From the NCBI GenBank assembly GCA_003162415.1, contig PMOL01000004.1, positions 62,001 through 126,000 on the forward strand: a stretch of 64,000 nt of DNA, read 5' to 3'. This DNA comes from Candidatus Dormiibacterota bacterium. GTDB taxonomy: Bacteria > Chloroflexota > Dormibacteria > Aeolococcales > Aeolococcaceae. This document shows positions 28,277 through 37,747 of this stretch, piece by piece. Every line of letters starts with the position of its first letter. The stretch's first letter is position 1. Both the position numbers and the translations under genes were made by a program. Under the pieces are notes generated by a model, which made no database searches, was not told the DNA's origin, and worked only from the letters and a program-made list of their open reading frames with translations.

Positions 28277-29437
28277 ATGAGCGACCAGAGCGGGATACCC
28301 GGGGCCGCACCGGGCGGCACCGGAGGCCGGAGCGGCTCCGTCACCCTGGTGGACCAGGCAAACCTGGGACCGCGAACCGCTGAGGGCAGCAGCTTCTTCG
28401 GCGCCGCGGCGCCGGTTCTTCGACTGGCCTACAGTCTGATCTCCAAGAACTTCGGCGCGCTCCTCCTCGGCCTGATCGTGCTCTCGATCTTCGGGACCTT
28501 CCTCCAGGGCGGCGCGACGCTGATGGGGAACCAGATCAAGAACGCGCTCGTCCTCGGGGCGATCTACGCGCTCGTGGCCATCGGCTACACCATGGTCTAC
28601 GGGATCATCGAGCTCATCAACTTCGCGCACGGTGACGTCTTCACCGTGTCCGGTTTCTACGCCATCTTCATCGCGAACACGCTCCACCTGAACTCGCTGG
28701 CCACGAGCAGCTTCGGCGGCCTGCTGCTCGCTCTTGCAATCGTCTTTCCGCTCTCGATGCTCGCCGCCGGCCTGACCGGCGTGGCGATCGAGTTCGTCGC
28801 ATACCGCAGGCTTCGCGATGCGCCGCGCCTCGCACCGCTGATCACAGCGATCGGCGTCTCATTCCTGATCGAGGGCGTGATGCTGGTGCGCGAAGGACCT
28901 GACTATGTGACCACGGGACAGGCCTCGTGGATCAACGGCACCGCGTTCAAGCTCGGTCAGGTGAGCATCGGCTACACCGACCTCTTCGTGGTGGGCACCG
29001 CGCTGCTGCTGATGTTCGCGCTCGGTGCCTTTGTGCAGCGCACTCGCCTCGGCAAGGCGATGCGCTCCACCGCGCAGGATCGCACCGCTGCGCTGCTGTG
29101 TGGCATCGACATCAACCGCACCATTTCGGCGACGTTCTTCATCGGCTCCGCCCTGGCGGCGGCAGCCGCGGTGATCTACAGCATCAACTACGGCGACGTG
29201 AAGTGGAACATCGGATTCCGGCTCGGCATCATCGCCTTCACCGCGGCGGTCCTCGGTGGCATTGGCAATATCGTCGGCGCCGGCGTCGGCGGTTTCCTCA
29301 TCGGGCTGATCTACGTCTTCGGTGGTTCCCTCGTCGGCGGCGAGTGGAGCGAGGCGCTCATCTTCGCGATCCTCGTGCTCATCCTCACCTTCCGTCCTGT
29401 AGGCCTCTTCGGAGTCGAGGTCACGACCCGTGCGTAA
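28277..29437 (+). CDS. livH: Branched-chain amino acid ABC transporter permease LivH
   Basis: 386-residue inner-membrane permease. The conserved core starts near residue 85 (QIKNALVLGAIYALVAIGYTMVYGIIELINFAHGD, split here by its helices) and ends with GGIGNIVGAGVGGFLIG and RPVGLFG. An unusual N-terminal extension of about 80 residues precedes the core, including a Gly-rich cytoplasmic stretch and one extra hydrophobic helix. Overlaps livM by 8 bases. Confidence 0.93.
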   Translation: MSDQSGIPGAAPGGTGGRSGSVTLVDQANLGPRTAEGSSFFGAAAPVLRLAYSLISKNFGALLLGLIVLSIFGTFLQGGATLMGNQIKNALVLGAIYALVAIGYTMVYGIIELINFAHGDVFTVSGFYAIFIANTLHLNSLATSSFGGLLLALAIVFPLSMLAAGLTGVAIEFVAYRRLRDAPRLAPLITAIGVSFLIEGVMLVREGPDYVTTGQASWINGTAFKLGQVSIGYTDLFVVGTALLLMFALGAFVQRTRLGKAMRSTAQDRTAALLCGIDINRTISATFFIGSALAAAAAVIYSINYGDVKWNIGFRLGIIAFTAAVLGGIGNIVGAGVGGFLIGLIYVFGGSLVGGEWSEALIFAILVLILTFRPVGLFGVEVTTRA

Positions 29438-30998
29438 GCGTCTTGCCGCATTCCTCAGCACCGAAGCGGAGGGTGGTCCGTCGACTGCGGGCACCGCCGT
29501 CTTCTGGATCCTCGGCTGCACCGCCTCAGGATTTCTCCTCATCGGATGGCTGCTGCCCTGGTTCGTCGGGCCGTACGACGCCGGGGTTGGATTCAGCGCC
29601 CAGGACGCGTTGGTATCGGCGCCCACAGGGATCGGCACGATTCTCATCTACGTGCTCGCGGTGGCGATGGTGGTGTTGTTGCTGTCGCCACTTGCCGAGG
29701 TCGTGATGCGGCTCCGCGGGCGGACCTTGGGACGGCGCGCGGACAGGATCCGGCTCTATCTCGGCATCGGCGGCGTGGTGCTCACCGGAGTCGTGTGGTT
29801 GCTCTACCGCGTCGTGCAGGAGGAGCCGCTGTTCGGTCAGGTACAACCCGGCGAGATCAGCGACTCGGCGATATGGCTGACCATGTATGGCTTCGCGCTG
29901 GCTGCACTGGTCTACGGAGCTCGCCGGTGGGTGATCGGCCGCCAGACTCTCGCATTCGGCACGGCCGCACTTCCCTTCGGCGTCTTCCTTCCGCTGATGT
30001 TCCACCAGGCTCCAGACTTCCTGCTCTGGGCCGCCGGGTCGCTCGCGATCTACATGCTCCTCGCCCTCGGCCTCAACGTTGTCGTGGGGTTCGCCGGGTT
30101 GCTGGATCTCGGATATGCAGCGTTCTTCGCAATCGGCGCATACGCCTGCGCGTCCTTCGCATCACCGATACACAACATCCACTGGCCGCTCTGGATACTG
30201 ATCTTCGTCGGCGCCGCGATCGCGTCGCTGTTCGGCGCGATCCTCGGGGCTCCGACACTGCGGTTGCGCGGTGACTACCTGGCAATCGTCACGCTCGGGT
30301 TCGGCGAGATCATTCCCGACCTCGCCACCAACAACGTCTTCAACCTGACCGGCGGGCCGAACGGCATCTCCGGAATCGATCAACCCCATTGGGGGTTCCT
30401 CGACTTCAGCGAGAGCCCTCGCTGGTACTACTGGTCGCTCCTCCTTGTCTCGATTGCGGTCATCGTGCTGTTGAGAAACATCGAACGCTCACGAGTCGGG
30501 CGAGCGTGGGTGGCACTGCGAGAAGACGAGGTGGCCGCGGCGGCCACCGGCATCAACACCACGACCACCAAGCTGCTCGCGTTCGCGATCGGCGCTTCGG
30601 TCAGCGGACTCGCCGGAGCGTTCTACGGGTCGCTCGTCACCGTGGTCACGCCTGACGACTTCAGCTTCTCGGTGTCGATCGCGGTGCTCAGCATCGTCGT
30701 TCTCGGTGGCATCGGCAACATCGCCGGCGTCATCCTCGGCAGCGTGATCCTGACGTTCGTCATCTTCTGGGCACTCCCCAACATGGACGCTTGGTCGACG
30801 ACACTGAGCTCGACGGTGCACGTCCCCGCGCTCGCGAATATCGACTTCGGCTCGTACACCTACATCATCTATGGGATCGCGCTCATCCTCATGATGCTGT
30901 TCCGGCCCGGTGGGCTCTTACCGAGCCGAGCACGGCGTATCGAGCTGGAGAGCGCCGGAGAGTCCGAGTCGCTCGCAGCCGTGCAGGGGATCGCCTGA
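29430..30998 (+). CDS. livM: Branched-chain amino acid ABC transporter permease LivM
   Basis: 522-residue permease, longer than the usual ~330-420. The family core begins around residue 195 (LLALGLNVVVGFAGLLDLGYAAFFAIGAY region) with TLRLRGDYLAIVTLGFGEI, NLTGGPNGISGI and the EAA-like segment near RNIERSRVGRAWVALREDE. The first ~180 residues add several extra membrane helices. GTG start at 29430 overlaps livH; the livG GTG begins directly after the stop. Confidence 0.93.
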   Translation: MRKRLAAFLSTEAEGGPSTAGTAVFWILGCTASGFLLIGWLLPWFVGPYDAGVGFSAQDALVSAPTGIGTILIYVLAVAMVVLLLSPLAEVVMRLRGRTLGRRADRIRLYLGIGGVVLTGVVWLLYRVVQEEPLFGQVQPGEISDSAIWLTMYGFALAALVYGARRWVIGRQTLAFGTAALPFGVFLPLMFHQAPDFLLWAAGSLAIYMLLALGLNVVVGFAGLLDLGYAAFFAIGAYACASFASPIHNIHWPLWILIFVGAAIASLFGAILGAPTLRLRGDYLAIVTLGFGEIIPDLATNNVFNLTGGPNGISGIDQPHWGFLDFSESPRWYYWSLLLVSIAVIVLLRNIERSRVGRAWVALREDEVAAAATGINTTTTKLLAFAIGASVSGLAGAFYGSLVTVVTPDDFSFSVSIAVLSIVVLGGIGNIAGVILGSVILTFVIFWALPNMDAWSTTLSSTVHVPALANIDFGSYTYIIYGIALILMMLFRPGGLLPSRARRIELESAGESESLAAVQGIA

Positions 30999-31777
30999 GT
31001 GGCACTGCTCGAACTCGACAGCGTGACCAAACGATTCGGCGGACTCCTCGCTGTGTCCAGCGTCAGCTTCAACCTCGATCGTGGTGAGATCCTGTCGATG
31101 ATCGGCCCCAACGGCGCCGGCAAGACAACCGCCTTCAACTGCGTCACCGGGCTCTTCCCGATCACGTCCGGACAGATCCGGCTCGATGGGGTCTCGATCT
31201 CGGGACTGCCACCGCATCGGATCACCAAGCTCGGCATTGCGCGGACGTTTCAGAACATCCGCCTCTTCGCCTTCATGACCGCGGTCGACAACGTCATGGT
31301 CGGCGCCCACTGGTGGATGAAGGAGCGTGTCTGGGACGGGGCGTTCAAGACCAAGCGTGCTCGTGGCGAGGAGCGTTCCGTGCAGCAGCGTGCGCTGAGC
31401 CTCCTCGACCAGCTCGGTCTGTCACGGTACGCCGGCTCGTATGCGAGAGAGATGCCATACGGCTTGCAGCGCAAGCTCGAGATCGCCAGGGCGCTGGCGA
31501 CGCAACCCCGCCTGCTCCTTCTCGACGAGCCCGCGGCTGGCCTCAACAGCCAGGAGAAGGTGGAGTTGATGCAGCTCATCGCACGACTGCGCGATGAGGG
31601 CTTGACGATCCTGCTCATCGAGCACGACATGCGTCTGGTGATGGAGGTCAGCCACCGCATCGTGGTGCTCGATCACGGCGAGAAGATCGCCGAGGGCAGC
31701 CCGGCCGAGGTCCGCACCAACCCGCGCGTCATCGAGGCGTACCTGGGCACCGGTGCGAGTGAGGCGACGCGGTCGGC

Positions 31778-31781
<4 letters not shown>
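30999..31781 (+). CDS. livG: Branched-chain amino acid ABC transporter ATP-binding protein LivG
   Basis: 260-residue ATPase. Walker A GPNGAGKTTAFN, the Q loop region ARTFQNIRLF typical of LivG, signature region around MPYGLQRKLEIARALA (the usual LSGG is replaced by PYGLQ, normal for LivG), Walker B LLLLDEPAAGLN, and the H-loop IEHDMRLVM. Coupled to livF by an ATGA overlap. Confidence 0.94.
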
Positions 31782-32545
<764 letters not shown>

Positions 32546-32593
32546 TCTCGTTGGAGGGAAACCGGCGCGCGGCCTCGACCCGTTAAGGAAGTG

Positions 32594-33364
32594 ATGGCAC
32601 CCATCAGGGAGACGACCTCGGCCTCCGAGAATCCGATGTCGGAGACACCGGTCCCTGTTCCCGCGCCCGAAACCGCACGCGATCAGCTCTCCGTCGACCC
32701 TCCAACCCGCGACTTTGTCGGGTGGACAGCGCAGCCGGAGCTCGCCAGCGGCCGGCGTCTCTCGGTGGAGGTCACCCGAAAGGTGCTCGCCACCGCGCTC
32801 GGGCTCAAGCCCGAGGATCTCGCGACCCTCGAGCCGGCGCGGCTGCGCGCGGCGCTCGACCGGCTCCGCGAGATGGCCGGCTACACGCGCAAACTCCTCG
32901 AGGTCGCGACGACCGACGACCTCACAGGTGCGCTCCGGCGAAGCGCCGGGCTCGCCGCCCTGCAGCGGGAGATCGACCGGTTCCGCCGCGTCGGCGGCCG
33001 AGGCATCGCGGTGATGTTCCTCGATGTCGACAGCCTCAAGCACGTGAACGACACCGACGGGCACGCCGCCGGAGACCGCGTGCTCGTCGAGGTCGTCAGC
33101 GCGATCCGTCAACGGGTTCGCTCGTACGACCTGGTGGTTCGCTACGGGGGCGACGAGTTCCTCTGCGCGCTCGTCGACGTCGGACCGGAGGATGCCGAGC
33201 GCACCCTTGCCGACATTCGGCGTCAGTACACGGCGACGACCGGCCATTCCGTCAGCGTCGGCATGACCACCGTCGGCGAGTCGGACACCGCCGAATCGGT
33301 CGTTGCCCGCGCCGACGCCGCGCTGTACGCGGAACGCAGGCGGATCGAACAGCCCCATTCCTGA
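32594..33364 (+). CDS. Diguanylate cyclase (GGDEF domain)
   Basis: About 256 residues, cytoplasmic. The C-terminal GGDEF domain (about residues 95-250) has DDLTGALRR, the metal-binding FLDVDSLKHVND and an intact RYGGDEF. RSYD lies five residues before GGDEF, the RxxD inhibitory site for c-di-GMP, so it should make c-di-GMP and be feedback controlled. The first ~95 residues have no recognised sensor domain and no membrane segment. ATG at 32594 (with GTG at 32591 as alternative) follows AAGGA closely. No c-di-GMP phosphodiesterase is in the window. Confidence 0.88.
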   Translation: MAPIRETTSASENPMSETPVPVPAPETARDQLSVDPPTRDFVGWTAQPELASGRRLSVEVTRKVLATALGLKPEDLATLEPARLRAALDRLREMAGYTRKLLEVATTDDLTGALRRSAGLAALQREIDRFRRVGGRGIAVMFLDVDSLKHVNDTDGHAAGDRVLVEVVSAIRQRVRSYDLVVRYGGDEFLCALVDVGPEDAERTLADIRRQYTATTGHSVSVGMTTVGESDTAESVVARADAALYAERRRIEQPHS

Positions 33365-33433
33365 GAGCCTGCGGCGTCACGATTTGCCCCCCGCAACCGC
33401 GGGTACCATCGCGATCAGAAAGGAGCTTGGACG

Positions 33434-33661
33434 ATGGCCCTCGATGTGGTCGGCAAGCTGGCGAGAGTGACCGCCGACATCACCCCGGGACACCTCGGAG
33501 AGGTGCTGATCGAGGTGCGCGCGGGCACCGAGAGGTTCCTCGCATGCGCTTCGGACAAGCAAGCAACTATCACGAAACATTCCCAGGTCCTTGTGGTGGG
33601 TAGCCTGGGCGGTCGCACCGTTGAGGTCGCGCCGACAGACACCATGAGGTTGCCACGATGA
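33434..33661 (+). CDS. Small NfeD-like/OB-fold protein upstream of flotillin
   Basis: 75 residues, all-beta in appearance (LDVVGKLARVTADITPGHLG, EVLIEV, QVLVVGSLGGRTVEVAP). The pattern of a G-x-A-x-V strand followed by G-x-V-x-V resembles the soluble OB-fold domain of NfeD/YuaF proteins, which partner flotillins; it lacks the usual membrane helices. SD AAAGGAG precedes the ATG. Its ATGA junction with the flotillin gene indicates coupled synthesis. Function is inferred mainly from context. Confidence 0.65.
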   Translation: MALDVVGKLARVTADITPGHLGEVLIEVRAGTERFLACASDKQATITKHSQVLVVGSLGGRTVEVAPTDTMRLPR

Positions 33662-35232
33662 CTACGCTGGCCTACCTGATCCTGGGGATCATCATCGGCG
33701 CGATCCTGATCCTGGTGCTGCTGTTCCGGGCGGCGTGGCGGGTCGCCGAGCCGGATGAAGCCCTGATCGTGTCGGGGTTCCGGACGAGTCAGCGCCCCGA
33801 CGGTGTCGGGGAGAGCATGGGGTTCCGTATCGTCACCGGGCGCGGATGCCTGGTCGCACCCGGCATCACCAGAGTGAGGCGTCTCTCCCTGGAAGCTCAT
33901 GAGAGTGAGATCGGCGTCCCCTGCGTATCGCAGCAGAAGATCCGGATCGACCTGCGTGGCGTGATCGTCTACAAGGTCGGTGACGACTATCGCTCGATCG
34001 CCAATGCGGCGCGGCGCTTCCTCGACCGGCCCGCGCAGGAGCTCGAGACCAAGGTGCAGAACGTCTTCGTCGGGCATCTGCGCGCCATCGCGGGCTCGAT
34101 GACCGTCGAGGACATGATCAGCGACCAGGACAAGTTCGCACAGCAGGTGCGCGATCGCTGCTCGCAGGAGATGGAGTCGTTTGGTCTGGTGATCGACAGC
34201 TTCCAGATCCAGTCGATCACCAGCCCCTCGAACTACATCGAGAACCTCGCCGCTCCGCACCAGGCAGAGGTCGAGCAGAACGCGCGGATCGCGCGCGCCA
34301 ACGCCGAGCGCACGGCCGTGAGCTCGGAGCAGATCGCCCTGGCGCAGATGGCGGAGTCGTCGCGGGATACCAATATCAAGAAGGCCGGGTATCAGGCGGA
34401 GGTGGACACCGCCACCCAGCTCGCCGCGCAGCAGGGACCGCTTTCCGAGGCCAGGGCGCACCAGGCGGTCGTGACCGAGCAGACGCACGTTGCCGAGTTG
34501 CAGGCTCAGCAGAAGGAGCAGCAGCTCCAGGTCGACGTGCGCCGTCCCGCCGATGCGGAGGCATACCGGCAGACCACCCTCGCCGCTGCGGGACGCGACG
34601 TGCGCATTCACCAGGCGGAGGCCGAGGCCCAGGAGGTGCGCCTCCGCGCCGAGGCGGTCGCCGCTCAGACCAAGGTGCAGGCGGAGGCGCAGGCAGCGGC
34701 GCTGAAGATGCAGGCAAGCGCCCAGGCCGACGCGACCCGGCTGACGGGCCAGGCCGAGGCTGACGCCATCAAGGCCAAGGGACTCGCCGAGGCGGATGCG
34801 ATCCGCGCCCGCATGGAGGCCGAGGCATCAGGCATCGAGCGGCGCGCCGCAGCGTTGAGCCAGAACCAAGAGGCAGTCATCGCCCAGCAGATCGCCGAGA
34901 AGCTGCCCGAGATCGTCGCCGCCGCGGCAGCGCCGTTCGAGCATATAGACCAGTTCACCGTGCTGAACGGCGCACAGGGCGTGACCAGCGCGCTTGCCGA
35001 GATCATCCAGCAGGCGGGGGCACTCACCGGCCTGGCGCGGCAATCGCTGCTGCCCGCCATCACCCGGGCGGCATCCGCGCCCGCCGAGGCGCAGCACCTC
35101 AACGGCGCCCGCAACGGCGCCGCGTATGAGAACGGTGACCGCAATGGGCGTCGCAAGCGGCAGACTCCTGTCACGATCACGGACCCGGGCTCTGCCGGGA
35201 CCGACGCCAGCGAGGAGCACGCATCGCAGTGA
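33658..35232 (+). CDS. Flotillin / SPFH-domain membrane scaffold protein
   Basis: 524 residues. One N-terminal membrane helix (LAYLILGIIIGAILILVLLF), then an SPFH domain (about 35-200, including KIRIDLRGVIVYKVGDD), then a long Ala/Glu/Gln-rich coiled coil (about 200-430) with repeated EA-containing heptads, and a low-complexity tail. This matches bacterial flotillins (YuaG/FloT type) that organise membrane microdomains. Flanked by a short NfeD-like gene and a TelA gene, both overlapping by 4 bases, so the three are made as a unit. Confidence 0.9.
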   Translation: MTTLAYLILGIIIGAILILVLLFRAAWRVAEPDEALIVSGFRTSQRPDGVGESMGFRIVTGRGCLVAPGITRVRRLSLEAHESEIGVPCVSQQKIRIDLRGVIVYKVGDDYRSIANAARRFLDRPAQELETKVQNVFVGHLRAIAGSMTVEDMISDQDKFAQQVRDRCSQEMESFGLVIDSFQIQSITSPSNYIENLAAPHQAEVEQNARIARANAERTAVSSEQIALAQMAESSRDTNIKKAGYQAEVDTATQLAAQQGPLSEARAHQAVVTEQTHVAELQAQQKEQQLQVDVRRPADAEAYRQTTLAAAGRDVRIHQAEAEAQEVRLRAEAVAAQTKVQAEAQAAALKMQASAQADATRLTGQAEADAIKAKGLAEADAIRARMEAEASGIERRAAALSQNQEAVIAQQIAEKLPEIVAAAAAPFEHIDQFTVLNGAQGVTSALAEIIQQAGALTGLARQSLLPAITRAASAPAEAQHLNGARNGAAYENGDRNGRRKRQTPVTITDPGSAGTDASEEHASQ

Positions 35233-36431
35233 CGACAGACCTTCCCGAGCTCTCCCTCTCAGTGCCTGAGGCCGCTACGACGGTGGCGCCGGCTGAGGCC
35301 GAGCGCGAGGTGACCATCGAGCCCGAGGCCGCCAAGCGAATCGACGCCATGGTGCAGACGTTCGTCGTGAGTCTCCGGGCGATCGACGTGCACGGCGACG
35401 ACTACCGCCGCCGTGTCGACGATATCGACAACCTGGCCGACCGCGAGATCCGCTCGACCTCGGACATGAGCAACCGGCTTCTCGACCGGCCGACCCGCGC
35501 CATGCGCGGTCTCGGCCAGGGCGACGCACCGATCGCCAAAGGCCTGCTCGAGCTGCGCCGCTCGGTCGAAGAGCTGAACCCGGCAAAGCACGATCTGACC
35601 CAGGGCGGCCCTCGGAAGCTCCTCGGGGTCGTCCCCTTCGGTGACCGGGTCCGTGCCTACTTCGCCAAGTACCAGAAGTCACAGAGCCACATCGAAGGAA
35701 TCGTCGGCGCCCTGCGCGAAGGCGGTTCGGAGCTGGAGAAGGACAACGCGGCGATCGGACAGGAACAGAAGGCCCTGTGGACGCAGATGGAGACCCTGCG
35801 CCAGTACACCTACATGGCCGAGAAGCTCGACACCGGCCTCGAGGCGCAGATCAACCACATCGCGATCGGCGACCCCGAGCGCGGCAAGGTCCTTCAGGAG
35901 GACATCCTCTACCCGGTCAGACGGCGCCGCCAGGAGATCCTCACCCAACTCGCCGTCGCAGTCCAGGGATATGCCGCCCTGCGCGTCGTCGAGATCAACA
36001 ACCGCGAGTTGGTTCGAGCGGTTCGCACCGCGACCACCACGACGGTCGCCGCATTGCGGACGGCGGTCATGGTCGCCCAGGCGCTCACCAACCAGAAGCT
36101 CGTCAGCGAGCAGGTCAAGGCGGTGAACGAGACCACCAGCGCGATGATCGAGAGCACCTCGTCGGTGCTCCGCGAGCAGACGGCCACGGTCGAAGGTCAG
36201 GCGGCCAGCCCCGGCCTCGACATGGGATCGCTGCAGCGGGCCTGGGACAACGTCTTCGCCGCTCTCGATCAGATCGATACCTACAAGCTGCGCGCCCTCG
36301 AGGCGATGAAGATCACGGTCAGGGACCTCTCCGACCAGGTCGAGAAGTCCCACGCGCAGGTGGAGCGCCTGCACTCCGCCGACGCGGCGCCTTCACGGGT
36401 GGCCGGCGGCCAGAGCCTCCGCCTCAGCTGA
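35229..36431 (+). CDS. TelA-family (toxic anion resistance) protein
   Basis: 400 residues, soluble and mostly helical. The segments FGDRVRAYFAKYQKSQSHIEGIV (about 140-160) and LQEDILYPVRRRRQEILTQLAV (about 222-245) are characteristic of the TelA/KlaA family, first linked to tellurite resistance and membrane stress. GTG at 35229 overlaps the flotillin stop. No tellurite-reductase or tehB-type gene is adjacent, so a general envelope-stress role alongside flotillin seems more likely than specific tellurite resistance. Confidence 0.85.
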   Translation: MTTDLPELSLSVPEAATTVAPAEAEREVTIEPEAAKRIDAMVQTFVVSLRAIDVHGDDYRRRVDDIDNLADREIRSTSDMSNRLLDRPTRAMRGLGQGDAPIAKGLLELRRSVEELNPAKHDLTQGGPRKLLGVVPFGDRVRAYFAKYQKSQSHIEGIVGALREGGSELEKDNAAIGQEQKALWTQMETLRQYTYMAEKLDTGLEAQINHIAIGDPERGKVLQEDILYPVRRRRQEILTQLAVAVQGYAALRVVEINNRELVRAVRTATTTTVAALRTAVMVAQALTNQKLVSEQVKAVNETTSAMIESTSSVLREQTATVEGQAASPGLDMGSLQRAWDNVFAALDQIDTYKLRALEAMKITVRDLSDQVEKSHAQVERLHSADAAPSRVAGGQSLRLS

Positions 36432-36443
36432 GCACGGCGCCGC

Positions 36444-37304
36444 TCAGAAGTGAGCGGCGTGGATCCAGATCACCCCTGCGGCGGCCGCGGCCACGAAGAC
36501 CGCGTACTCGGCGATGAGCTCGCGGTTTCGCAGTGGGCCGACAATGGCTCCCGCCACACCGCGGGCGCCATACCAGAGCACGAGCAGGATCGCTGCGCGC
36601 AAGCCCGCGTGGGCACTGTTCACCCCGACGATCACGGCGCCTCCGAGCACGATGCCACCGACCAGGAACGCGGAGAGGATGGTCGCTGGGATGGTGAGGC
36701 GCTCGGTCCGGAGCCCGTCGAGGCTCACCAGGAAGGCGACCGCGAACACCGCGCCCAGGCGCAGACGGATCGGCAGGGTCGGTGAGACGCCACCGAGGAG
36801 GACCGGGGCCAGGACGGCGATTCCCGAGACGTCGCGGATCAGACGCGTGAACCAGCCCTCCTTGCCGAGGGCGCGCCGTCCGGCGAGGCGCGGCACCCCG
36901 CCGATCACGACCGCGGCGATGACCCCGCCCGCGATCCGGATCGGGAGCGGGAGGACCGCGATCGCGAGCAGCGTCCCGAAGGAGAGGACGGCGGCCATCG
37001 GGAGCGCGGCACCCACCGGCCCGGGCCTCGAATCCGACGGGTAGATCAGGAAGTCGTAGGCGACCAGGATGAGTCCCGCGAGGATCGCCAACCCCGCGTC
37101 GGCGGCGGCGCTGCGATTGAGCCCGACGGTCTCGGGCCGGAGGGCCACCTCGGCCGCCGCCACTGCGAGCCCGAACGCGGTGTGCACCATCGGCAGAGGG
37201 ATATCGGCGAGCACCCGCACCTCGCCCGTGATGCCCAGCGCGCTTCGTGCCTGGTCGGCAAGATAGCCGTGACCGCGACGGCGAAAGCCTGTTCGATTAT
37301 CCAC
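36444..37304 (-). CDS. Polytopic membrane protein, uncharacterised
   Basis: 286 residues with about eight hydrophobic segments and short loops; a cytoplasmic N-terminus with RRRGHGY. No catalytic motif or family recognised. It ends 12 bases from the convergent TelA gene and lies 41 bases downstream of the cupin gene on the same strand, so it may be the last gene of the GDP-mannose operon; a role in glycan handling would be speculation. Confidence 0.65.
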   Translation of the reverse strand: MDNRTGFRRRGHGYLADQARSALGITGEVRVLADIPLPMVHTAFGLAVAAAEVALRPETVGLNRSAAADAGLAILAGLILVAYDFLIYPSDSRPGPVGAALPMAAVLSFGTLLAIAVLPLPIRIAGGVIAAVVIGGVPRLAGRRALGKEGWFTRLIRDVSGIAVLAPVLLGGVSPTLPIRLRLGAVFAVAFLVSLDGLRTERLTIPATILSAFLVGGIVLGGAVIVGVNSAHAGLRAAILLVLWYGARGVAGAIVGPLRNRELIAEYAVFVAAAAAGVIWIHAAHF

Positions 37305-37345
37305 GTCGGCCTGTGGAAACGGTGGAGAACTCGGCGAGGCTCAGC

Positions 37346-37747
37346 TCAGGGAGCCGAGGTGCCGGCCCGTCCATAGACGTCCTCGATCCGCACCACATCA
37401 TCGATCTCCGGCGAAGACACCTCGAAGAGATCGGTGTCCTCAACCGCGATAAATCGGTGTCGACGACCCGCCCGGACGTGTGCGCTCATGCCAGGAGCCA
37501 GTCTATGCGTGTGCATCTCCCCGTTTTCGTCCTCGAGCTGGAGATCCAGGAGTCCGGACTCCATGTAGATGCACTCGTCCTTCTGCACGTGGTACTGCAG
37601 GCTCAGCGCATGACCCTTGTCGACGTGGATAAGTTTGCCGAGATAGCGATCCGTGATCGCCCAGCGGAGTTCGTAACCCCAGGGCTTGTCCACCCGCCCC
37701 GAACCGGGCGCATGGATGGAATCGGATGTGTCGACGATCTCGGTCAT
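37346..37747 (-). CDS. Stand-alone type II mannose-6-phosphate isomerase-like cupin
   Basis: 133-residue cupin. VDKPWGYELRW, KLIHVDKGHALSLQYHVQKDE and the closing DDVVRIEDVYGR match the C-terminal phosphomannose isomerase domain of bifunctional ManC/AlgA enzymes. Cupin metal ligands are suggested by QYH, E in KDECIY and H in RHRF. The predicted reaction is fructose-6-P to mannose-6-P. ATG at 37747 overlaps the phosphomutase stop (ATGA). The separate guanylyltransferase at 39247-40383 lacks this domain, so the usual fusion is split here. Confidence 0.8.
   Translation of the reverse strand: MTEIVDTSDSIHAPGSGRVDKPWGYELRWAITDRYLGKLIHVDKGHALSLQYHVQKDECIYMESGLLDLQLEDENGEMHTHRLAPGMSAHVRAGRRHRFIAVEDTDLFEVSSPEIDDVVRIEDVYGRAGTSAP

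Noticed and set aside
26900..28687. 595-codon minus-strand open frame opposite livK and livH
   Set aside because: Spans a strong terminator and two real genes; no motif; antisense artefact.
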